This document shows positions 13,966-20,696 of a stretch of 20,696 nt of DNA, piece by piece. The position numbers and the translations under genes are program-made. The stretch covers positions 1-20,696 of the forward strand of contig URTW01000012.1 of assembly GCA_900550815.1 (NCBI GenBank). The letters run 5' to 3'. The notes under the pieces are model-generated. The model had not been told where the DNA came from. It was given only the letters and a program-made list of their open reading frames with translations, and did no database searches. The stretch comes from an uncultured Collinsella sp. (GTDB lineage: Bacteria; Actinomycetota; Coriobacteriia; Coriobacteriales; Coriobacteriaceae). Numbering within the stretch: the stretch's first letter is position 1; each line of letters starts with the position of its first letter.

Positions 13966-14034
13966 GCCTCCAGCTGGTGACTTCGCCGTGGTAAGGTAAG
14001 CCGAATTGTTTCCAGGCTGTTTCGGGGGAGCGGA

Positions 14035-15057
14035 ATGAGCAAAGAGTGTGTCGAGCAGGTCGAAGGCGCAGGGGCTTCGGTGCCGATGACCGATATATCG
14101 AACATTGATGTGCCCGAGGGCACCGACGAGCTCAGCCGCAACACCCGTCGCGCATGGCGCGACCGCCTGAACAGCGCTTCGACGCGCAAGATGATCACGG
14201 GCGTCTTGGCTACGCTGGTGGGCGGTTCGTTTTGGGGCTTCTCGGGCACCAGCGCGAGTTTTTTGTTCGATACCTACCATGTCGATACGCTGTGGCTTAT
14301 GAGCGTGCGTCAGATTCTCGCCGGCCTGCTCTTTATGGCTGTGGTTGTCACGCGCGACCGCGCACGCCTGGTCAAGCTTTGGACGACGCCCGCTGATCGC
14401 AAGCAGCTGCTGCTCTTTACCGCTTTTGGCCTGCTGTTCAACCAGTTTTGCTATCTTTCGGCCGTGCGCCTGACGAACGCCGGAACCGCGACGGTGCTCC
14501 AGTGCCTGCAGCTCGTTATCATCATGGGCTACGCCTGCGTGACCGATCGCCGTATGCCGCGTACTCGCGAAGTCATCGGCATTGGCCTGGCTCTGGGTGG
14601 AACCTTTTTAATCGCCACCGGCGGCGACCCCACCAGCCTGAATATCTCGCCGCTTGGCCTGGCAGCAGGTCTTATGTGTGCGGTCAGCGCCGCGTGTATG
14701 GCGGTGATTCCCGCCAAGATCCTGCCCGAATACGGCAGCCCCATCGTCACGGGCTCGGCAATGCTCACGGCGGGCGTGGTCTCGTGCGTCTTCGTGCAGC
14801 CCTGGGCGCATATGCCGGCGCTCGACGCTGCCGGCATCGAGGCGCTCGCGGTGTTCGTGGTTATCGGCTCGTTTTTTGCTTACATGCTCTATATGCAGGG
14901 CGTTAAGGACATCGGCTCGGTGCGTGCGAGTCTCATCGGAACCGTGGAGCCCGTCTCGGCGACCATCACCAGCGCCGTTATGCTGGGCACGGTGTTTTTG
15001 CCGACCGACCTTATCGGCTTTGTCATGATCATCGTGATGATGTTCCTCACGGTGTAG
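14035..15057 (+). CDS. EamA/DMT-superfamily transporter
   Basis: This 340-residue inner-membrane protein has two EamA-type halves, together about ten hydrophobic segments. The first is near residue 55 (VLATLVGGSFWGFSGTSASF) and the last is the closing LIGFVMIIVMMFLTV. Family landmarks include FNQFCYLSAVRLTNAGTATV in the first half and GSVRASLIGTVEPVSATITS in the second. Members export or import metabolites such as amino acids or nucleosides; the substrate is unknown. The N-terminus has a polar extension of about 50 residues, longer than usual. The ATG at 14035 follows GGGGGAGCGG, so the start is well supported. It is monocistronic, with the DUF4012 gene 149 bases downstream. Confidence 0.9.
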   Translation: MSKECVEQVEGAGASVPMTDISNIDVPEGTDELSRNTRRAWRDRLNSASTRKMITGVLATLVGGSFWGFSGTSASFLFDTYHVDTLWLMSVRQILAGLLFMAVVVTRDRARLVKLWTTPADRKQLLLFTAFGLLFNQFCYLSAVRLTNAGTATVLQCLQLVIIMGYACVTDRRMPRTREVIGIGLALGGTFLIATGGDPTSLNISPLGLAAGLMCAVSAACMAVIPAKILPEYGSPIVTGSAMLTAGVVSCVFVQPWAHMPALDAAGIEALAVFVVIGSFFAYMLYMQGVKDIGSVRASLIGTVEPVSATITSAVMLGTVFLPTDLIGFVMIIVMMFLTV

Positions 15058-15206
15058 CTAGCGCCGCCGCCAAGACAGAAAAGGTGTTGTGCCGCATTTT
15101 CGCCAATTGATGTCCGTGTCTGGAGTTTAGCTGTCGATGCTCAAAATGCCATAAACTAGTAATGTTATGGACTTTTTCATTGCGACTCAATTGCGAGGAT
15201 TTCTTT

Positions 15207-16514
15207 ATGGCTGGTAATCACTTTAAGGGCAGCGATAGCGGCCGCCCTGCAGTTCCGCCGCGTCCGAACGGGGCTGGTAAGGCCGGCACGCCGGGCGGCG
15301 CTGGACAGGGCGGTTCCGGTAAGCGCGTGTCCCCGGTCGAGACGGCGATGTTTACCGCTCTGTACGAGCAGTCTCAAAAGGCAAAAAAGACCGGCCGTGC
15401 AAAAGGGAATGTCTTTGCGGGCGGTGCAACCTCCGCGTCGCAGCCGAGCGGGGCCCCTTCGGTGTCTGCGAACAACGCAGGTGCTGCCAACGCCGCGAAT
15501 GCCGCTGGCAACGTTGATGCCGGCAAGGCCGCCAACAATACTCCCTCTGCCGGTGGCGCGGGGCTTACGGGTAACCTTGGCACGATTTATACCGGCGCCT
15601 CCGAGACTGGCACGTTCGCCCGCCTGGATGACAGCGGTGCCGAGTTTGCGGGCTCGGGTTCCAAGGAAGATTATTACGATTTTGGCTTGAACTACGGTAG
15701 CGACGCTTCGTCGAGTTCGACCTCTGACGGTCTGGTCCGTCATCGCCATCGCAAGGGCGAGGGCAAGAAGCGTCACACTGGCGCCATTATTGCCGCTGTA
15801 GTCGCGGTGCTTCTCGTTGCGCTTGGCGCAAGCGGCTTTATGCTGCTTAACTCGGCAAAGACCGTAAAGAGCGAAGCGAAGGAGGCTGTCGAGATCGTCG
15901 GTGGCCTTAAGGACAAGGTCACGTCGGGCGATTTTTCGACGCTGCCTGACGACGCGAAGAAGATCGATGAGCTCTGCGACAGCATGAAGGCGGAGACCTC
16001 GAGCCCGCTGTGGACGGCGGCATCGTTTATCCCGGTGTATGGCAGTGACATCAACGCAGCCCGCACCATGATTGATGCCCTGTCCGATGTCTCGAGCAAC
16101 GCGCTGGTTCCCATGGCCGATAACCTCTCGCAGGCCACGCCCGGCAAGCTGTTCCAGGACGGCATGATTAACGTGTCCGCGCTACAGGCGGTCGCCGATT
16201 CGCTTTCCAGCAGCTCGAAGGTGTTCAAGAGCGCCAACGAGAAGGTCCAGGGCATTGGCGATACTCATATTTCCCAGGTGACCGAGCTGGTCGATAAGGC
16301 CAAGGACGGCTTTGCCACCCTCAACGGCGCGGTTGACGCGGCGGAGAAGGTCGCCCCCGTCCTTCCCCAGATGCTCGGCGCCAACGGCCAGACGCGTCAT
16401 TATCTTGTGCTCGCGATGAGCAATGTCGAGATCCGCGCCTGCGGCGGTTTCCCCGGTTCTCGCGGCGTGATGTCGGTGACTGACGGTAAGCTCGAACTGG
16501 GCGATTTTGTCTAA
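15207..16514 (+). CDS. DUF4012 membrane protein, N-terminal part (ends at a premature TAA)
   Basis: This 435-residue product has a disordered Gly/Ala/Ser/Asn-rich N-terminus (1-175), a basic patch (VRHRHRKGEGKKRH) and one membrane segment at about 192-214. An extracellular helical region follows, and then the start of the DUF4012 core: TRHYLVLAMSNVEIRACGGF, PGSRGVMSV and LELGDFV. A TAA at 16512-16514 then stops translation in the middle of the conserved domain. The same frame stays open afterwards to 17537 and continues the domain, so the gene is interrupted. The start at 15207 has GAGG upstream. DUF4012 proteins are cell-surface proteins of unknown function, sometimes near polysaccharide genes; glmM, a cell-wall precursor gene, follows here. 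Confidence 0.75.
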   Translation: MAGNHFKGSDSGRPAVPPRPNGAGKAGTPGGAGQGGSGKRVSPVETAMFTALYEQSQKAKKTGRAKGNVFAGGATSASQPSGAPSVSANNAGAANAANAAGNVDAGKAANNTPSAGGAGLTGNLGTIYTGASETGTFARLDDSGAEFAGSGSKEDYYDFGLNYGSDASSSSTSDGLVRHRHRKGEGKKRHTGAIIAAVVAVLLVALGASGFMLLNSAKTVKSEAKEAVEIVGGLKDKVTSGDFSTLPDDAKKIDELCDSMKAETSSPLWTAASFIPVYGSDINAARTMIDALSDVSSNALVPMADNLSQATPGKLFQDGMINVSALQAVADSLSSSSKVFKSANEKVQGIGDTHISQVTELVDKAKDGFATLNGAVDAAEKVAPVLPQMLGANGQTRHYLVLAMSNVEIRACGGFPGSRGVMSVTDGKLELGDFV

Positions 16515-17537
16515 GTCGACATGATGAAAGAGCCTTTGAGCCCGCTTCCCATCACCGATGAAGAGGCAAACTTGTTCACGACCGGATGGGGCCTGACCGG
16601 ATTCAACACGCTCGGATACACGATGGGCGACGTTACGATGACGCCCGATTATCCGCGTGCGGCTCAGCTTGCCAGCGATATGCAGAAGGCCATTGTCGGA
16701 GATGACATCGACGGCGTATTTGCAGTCGATCCGGTATTTTTGCAGTATATGCTCGGCATTGTAGGCGGCACACAGCTTCCTGATGGCACCGTCGTTGATG
16801 GAAGCAACGCTGCAAAGGTGCTGCTGCACGATATTTATTGGAATTACCCGGTAGAGGAACAGGATGCCATTTTTGCGGCGGTTGCCGGATCAGCTTTTAA
16901 CAAGATCGTGGGCGAACTGGGATCCAGCGATATTACTAAGATTGCTGCCGCCATCGAAAAGGGCGCTTCCGAGGGTCGCATCCTCATGTATTCGAGAAAC
17001 GATGACGAGGAAAAGGCCGCGAAGGCTCTTGGAATATCGGGCGCCCTCCAAACCGATACGTCGGAGGCTCCGATCTTGGGCGTCTATGTGAACAACTACA
17101 GCTATTCAAAGATGGATTGGTTCCTCGATAAGCGAGTCACCATCGATTCTTCGGTTGAAAATGCCGATGGCTCGACGACGTATCGAGTGACCACCTCGCT
17201 CAAGAACACGATGACCCCCCAGGAGAAGGCCGAGATGCCTGGTTATTTCCAGGGCCATAACGGCATTAGCCAGGATATTGACGATGAGGTGCTGAGGCTT
17301 TATCTCTATGCTCCTGCGGGAGGCAGCATTTCGGACATTAAGACTTCGGGCTCCGGTTCTATCGAGATGAACGAAGTGACGCACGATGGCTTGAAGGTTG
17401 CATGGGTCGGTGTCCACATGCTTCTTGGACAAGACATAAAGGTCGAGTACACGGTCACGACTTCGAAGGACTCTGGGCACAAAGAGCTTAAGGTTCGTAC
17501 CACGCCAACCGCTCAAACGTTCGAACAGGATAAGTAA
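16515..17537 (+). pseudogene. DUF4012 protein, C-terminal part after the in-frame stop
   Basis: In the same frame as the preceding part, this stretch continues the domain: VDMMKEPLSPLPITDEEAN, WGLTGFNTLGYTMGDVTMTP and DYPRAAQLASDMQKAI. The hallmark DGVFAVDPVFLQYMLGIVGG follows. The end is a beta-rich region (about 17100-17530). An ATG pair at 16521-16526 could restart translation but has no ribosome site, so this half is probably made only by read-through or not at all. Together the two halves would be 776 residues if one sense codon replaced the TAA. A recent nonsense mutation or a base-call error is most likely. The stop lies three bases before glmM. Confidence 0.7.
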
Positions 17538-17540
17538 GAT

Positions 17541-18872
17541 ATGAAGTACTTCGGCACCGACGGCTTTCGCGGTGAGGCCAACGTTGGGCTGACGGTAGAG
17601 CACGCTTATAAGATTGGCCGTTTTGTGGGCTGGTATTACGGTGCCAACCGCGAGCGCAAGGCGCGCGTCATCGTGGGCAAGGACACACGTCGCTCGAGTT
17701 ATATGTTCGAGGCGGCGCTGGTGAGCGGCCTGGTCGCGAGCGGTGCGGACGCCTATATGCTGCACGTGATCCCCACGCCGGGCGTAGCGCATCAGACCGT
17801 GGAAGGCTGCTTCGATTGCGGCATCATGATCAGCGCGAGCCACAACCCGTTTTGCGATAACGGCATTAAGCTCGTCAACAGCGACGGCTTTAAGATGGAC
17901 GAGGACGTACTGGAGCTCATCGAGGACTATATCGATGGCAAGGGCGAGGTGCCGCTGGCCACGGGCAACCACATTGGTGCCACGGTGGACTACATGCAGG
18001 GCCGCAACCGCTACATTGCTTCGCTCATTGCAAGTGCGAACTTTTCGCTGCAGGGCGTCAAGATCGGTATCGACTGCGCCAACGGCTCGGCTTCCTCGGT
18101 GGCCAAGCCGGTGTTCGACGCGCTGGGCGCCGACGTGCGCGTGATCAATGCCGCGCCCGATGGCTTTAACATCAACGTCGACTGCGGCTCCACGCATATG
18201 GAGCGTCTGCAGCGCCATGTGGTGGAGCAGGGCCTGGACGTGGGCTTTGCCTACGACGGCGATGCCGACCGCTGCCTGGCCGTGGACGAGCGCGGGCGCG
18301 TGGTCGACGGCGACCAGATCCTGTACGTGTGCGGCGTGTATCTGAACAAGCACGGTCGCCTCTCGGGCGGTACCGTGGTGCCGACGATTGCCAGCAACTT
18401 TGGCCTGGTCAAGTCGCTGGAGCTTGCCGGTCTGAGCGCCGTGACCAGCGGCGTGGGCGACCGTCACGTGTATGCCAAGATGCGCGAGGGCGGCTACAGC
18501 CTGGGCGGCGAGCAGACGGGCCATACGATCTTTGGCGATATCGAGCGCACGGGCGACGGCATTATGACCTCGTTGCGCGTGATGGAAGTGATTCGTGCCG
18601 AGCGCGAGACGCTCTCGCAGCTCACGGCTCCGTGCAAGCTGCTGCCACAGGCGCAGGTGGCCGTGCACGTGGCGGACAAGGACGCCGCGCTCGAGAATAT
18701 GGGCGTGCAGAACGCCATCGCCGAGGCCGAGGCTGCGCTGGCAGGCGAGGGCCGCGTGCTCGTGCGCAAGAGCGGAACCGAGTCGGTTATCCGCGTGCTG
18801 GCCGAGGCGCCCGACCAAGCATCCGCCGATGCCGCCATGAAGCGCATCGCCAACGCGCTCGAGGCTCTGTAA
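17541..18872 (+). CDS. glmM: Phosphoglucosamine mutase
   Basis: GlmM interconverts glucosamine-6-phosphate and glucosamine-1-phosphate on the way to UDP-GlcNAc and peptidoglycan. The 443-residue protein has the full family pattern: MKYFGTDGFRG at the start, the phosphoserine loop ISASHNP with S100, the Mg-binding DGDADR at 239-244, the sugar loop GGEQTGH, and the phosphate-binding RKSGTESVIRV near the C-terminus. The ATG at 17541 has only a weak ribosome site (GGATAAG) and is three bases after the DUF4012 frame ends. Normal expression may therefore depend on translational coupling or on a promoter inside the upstream gene. A hairpin terminator follows. Confidence 0.96.
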   Translation: MKYFGTDGFRGEANVGLTVEHAYKIGRFVGWYYGANRERKARVIVGKDTRRSSYMFEAALVSGLVASGADAYMLHVIPTPGVAHQTVEGCFDCGIMISASHNPFCDNGIKLVNSDGFKMDEDVLELIEDYIDGKGEVPLATGNHIGATVDYMQGRNRYIASLIASANFSLQGVKIGIDCANGSASSVAKPVFDALGADVRVINAAPDGFNINVDCGSTHMERLQRHVVEQGLDVGFAYDGDADRCLAVDERGRVVDGDQILYVCGVYLNKHGRLSGGTVVPTIASNFGLVKSLELAGLSAVTSGVGDRHVYAKMREGGYSLGGEQTGHTIFGDIERTGDGIMTSLRVMEVIRAERETLSQLTAPCKLLPQAQVAVHVADKDAALENMGVQNAIAEAEAALAGEGRVLVRKSGTESVIRVLAEAPDQASADAAMKRIANALEAL

Positions 18873-18908
18873 GGTAGTCATTGGGGACGTTCTTAAACGA
18901 CTAGGTGG

Positions 18909-18947
18909 AAAGGGGGCGCCGCGGATTGGTTCCGCGGCGTCCCCTTT
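18909..18947. terminator. Bidirectional terminator-like hairpin, glmM / M32 carboxypeptidase
   Basis: Arms 18909-18925 and 18931-18947 pair over 17 positions with one G-T, around a TTGGT loop. It lies between the 3' ends of convergent genes. A-rich and T-rich ends are short (AAA/TTT), so termination rests mainly on the very stable stem. Confidence 0.75.
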
Positions 18948-18969
18948 GCGTTGGCGTGTCGGTTATGCC

Positions 18970-20544
18970 TTACAGCTCGTAGAGCGTGGTGAACTTGTCC
19001 TGCAGGTAGCTGCAGTAGTAGCGGGCATCGAACGCCATGCCGCACGCGCCCTTGATGAGCTCCGGCGCGTCCTTGGCGCGGCCCCACTGCCAAATGTGCT
19101 CGCCCAGCCAGGCGCGGACGGGTGTCAGGTCGCCGCTCGCACAGGCGCCGTTGAGGTCGACACCGTCGCGGCACATGGCCGGCACAAACATGGCGTCGTA
19201 GGCGCTGCCCAGCGCATAGGTGGGGAAGTAGCCAAACGAGCCGCCGCTCCAGTGCGTATCCTGTAGGCAGCCGCGCGTGTCGTCGGGAACGGGAATGCCC
19301 AGGTACTCATCCATGAAGCGGTTCCAAAGCGCGGGGATGTCCTTGGCCGTGGCCTCGCCGGCAAACAGCATGCGCTCGATCTCGTAGCGCACCATAACGT
19401 GCAGCGGATAGGTGAGCTCGTCGGTCTCGGTGCGGATCAGCGAAGGCTGCGCGATGTTCACGGCGCGGTAGAGCGTGTCCTCGTCCACGCTGCCGTAGAC
19501 CTCGGGCGCGTGACGGCGCAGCACCTCGCGCAGCGGGCCCATAAAGGCGCGGCTGCGACCCACGGTGTTCTCGAAAAAGCGGCTCTGGCTCTCGTGGATG
19601 CCCATGGAGGTGCCGCCCTCAAGACAGGTGCGCGCATAGGCGGGATTGACGCCCAGCTCGTACATGGCGTGTCCCGCCTCGTGGATGATGCTGTAGACGT
19701 TGGAGATGCAATCGTTCTCGTAGATGTGTGTCGCGATGCGCGCGTCACCCACGGCAAAGCCCTCGCTAAACGGGTGCTCGGTAAAGGCAAGCGTGGTGTC
19801 GTTCAGGTTCAGGCCGACGAGCTTCATAAGGTCGAAGCTCATGGCGCGCTGGGCGGCCTCGGGCACGCGGGCGTGCAAAAAGTCGGCAGCGGGCTGCTGG
19901 CCGCGCTCGCCGATGGCGTGCACGAGCGGCACGACCGTCGCCTTGACCTCATCGCAAAACGCATCGAAGCTCTCGGCAGAAAGGCCGCGCTCGTACTGGT
20001 CGAGCCAAACGTCGTATGGGTCGCGCTTGGGGTCCATGAGTTCGGCCTGATGCTTGAGCTGGTAGACGATCTTGTCCACATAGGGCTCAAAGCTCGCCCA
20101 GTCATTGGCGGTTTTAGCCTTGTGCCACACGGCATCGGCCTCGCAGGTGAGTCTGGTCCAGGCCTCGGCCTCCTCGGTAGGGATAACGCTTTCCTCGCGC
20201 TGGTCGCGGCCGAGCACGCGAATCTCGTCGAGCAGCTGCGGGTCGTCGATCTTTTCGCCCGCGACCGTCTCACGCGCGAGAGAGTGCACGAGCTCAACGG
20301 ACTTTTTGCTGGTCAGGAGCTTGTGATGTTCGCCGGCAAGGGTCCCCATAGCATCGGCGCGGGCCGCGGCGCCGTTGGCGGGGGCAATCGTCGCGCCATC
20401 GAACTCGGCAATCTTGAGCAGGTATTCACGAGTCCACAGCTTGCCCTCGAGCTTGCGGAATTTTTTGACGGCCTTATCGACCTTCATGCCTTTGGGCGTC
20501 TTGCCCACTGCGGGCTTGGTCTTCTTATCGTGCTTCTTACCCAT
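18970..20544 (-). CDS. M32-family metallocarboxypeptidase
   Basis: This 524-residue cytoplasmic zinc carboxypeptidase removes C-terminal residues from peptides, with broad specificity in the Taq/Pfu carboxypeptidase family. The zinc motif is HEAGH (H288, E289, H292), and the third ligand Glu318 is in GIHESQSRFFEN. Other family marks are DPYDVWLDQYERG, RTETDELTYPLHVMVRYEIE and DTHWSGGSFGYFPTYALGSAY. The ATG at 20544 has AAGGA six bases upstream. A longer frame to 20589 has no ribosome site. The first 30 residues are rich in Lys and are an extra tail compared with the roughly 500-residue family. It is a single gene, convergent with glmM. Confidence 0.95.
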   Translation of the reverse strand: MGKKHDKKTKPAVGKTPKGMKVDKAVKKFRKLEGKLWTREYLLKIAEFDGATIAPANGAAARADAMGTLAGEHHKLLTSKKSVELVHSLARETVAGEKIDDPQLLDEIRVLGRDQREESVIPTEEAEAWTRLTCEADAVWHKAKTANDWASFEPYVDKIVYQLKHQAELMDPKRDPYDVWLDQYERGLSAESFDAFCDEVKATVVPLVHAIGERGQQPAADFLHARVPEAAQRAMSFDLMKLVGLNLNDTTLAFTEHPFSEGFAVGDARIATHIYENDCISNVYSIIHEAGHAMYELGVNPAYARTCLEGGTSMGIHESQSRFFENTVGRSRAFMGPLREVLRRHAPEVYGSVDEDTLYRAVNIAQPSLIRTETDELTYPLHVMVRYEIERMLFAGEATAKDIPALWNRFMDEYLGIPVPDDTRGCLQDTHWSGGSFGYFPTYALGSAYDAMFVPAMCRDGVDLNGACASGDLTPVRAWLGEHIWQWGRAKDAPELIKGACGMAFDARYYCSYLQDKFTTLYEL

Positions 20545-20696
20545 ACCATATCCTTGATCTCGCGAGCCGAGCGCCATGGATGGGCGCACGGCCAGTTTGC
20601 ACAGCTACCTGCCTTGTACGGTTGATTTCCGATCTCAGCCGAACACATTGAGCAAATAGGCCATTCCCGCAGTTAGCCGAACGCCCCCGCGGCCCC
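20545..20696. other. Upstream region of the M32 gene, cut by the window edge
   Basis: No gene is seen. AGCCGAAC occurs twice, at 20637-20644 and 20675-20682, as a direct repeat 38 bases apart. The edge is very GC-rich. No clear promoter for the M32 gene could be picked. Confidence 0.3.

Noticed and set aside
16505..16530. Programmed read-through or recoding at the DUF4012 TAA
   Set aside because: No SECIS-like stem, pyrrolysine context or shifty sequence is visible, and the codon is TAA followed by G. A plain nonsense change or a base error is simpler.
17106..18881. 591-codon minus-strand open frame opposite glmM
   Set aside because: It is the antisense shadow of glmM, rich in His, Ala and Arg, with no motif.
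19399..20625. 408-codon plus-strand open frame opposite the M32 gene
   Set aside because: It is antisense to the HEXXH-bearing carboxypeptidase and shows no family features.

Overview
This window looks like chromosomal DNA from an anaerobic, GC-rich Gram-positive of the class Coriobacteriia, most likely Collinsella or a close relative. The taxon is inferred from high GC, strong GGAGG-type ribosome sites, an oxygen-sensitive class III ribonucleotide reductase and the mix of families; no single marker in the window proves it. Nearly all genes are housekeeping or metabolic. There is no phage, plasmid, CRISPR or complete transposon. The unusual content is regulatory DNA and intergenic palindromes.

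Layout. 1-1494: the start of an O-acetylhomoserine sulfhydrylase (minus strand) faces a LysR regulator. The gap holds a good promoter, a LysR-type site centred near -66, and a leader with a 17-codon peptide containing two Cys and two Met codons that overlaps mutually exclusive hairpins. 1594-4114 (plus): RNase HI, a Gfo/Idh/MocA oxidoreductase, an acylphosphatase with an N-terminal extension, and a PerR-type Fur protein. The PerR gene and a convergent Cof-type HAD phosphatase both end inside an 85-bp inverted repeat. 5071-6081 (minus): an orphan UreE-like nickel chaperone in an operon with a SlyD-like FKBP, with no urease genes in the window. 6202-8066 (plus): an M19 dipeptidase and a YgjP-like metallopeptidase.

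8073-13039 (minus): nrdD, then a 426-bp spacer with two long palindromes and a terminator, then nrdG, folE, an HD-domain phosphohydrolase and folB. An excellent NrdR box lies against the nrdD promoter. The folE-HD-folB order suggests the HD protein supplies the missing dihydroneopterin triphosphate dephosphorylation step. 13413-14034: a doubtful small ORF, tRNA-Val(GAC) with its own promoter and terminator, and a tandem 20-bp repeat resembling an IS end.

14035-20696: an EamA-family transporter, a DUF4012 membrane protein broken by one in-frame TAA, glmM, a terminator hairpin and a convergent M32 carboxypeptidase. The leading candidates for undescribed biology are the metY leader, the UreE-like/SlyD-like pair, the folate-linked HD protein and the intergenic palindromes.
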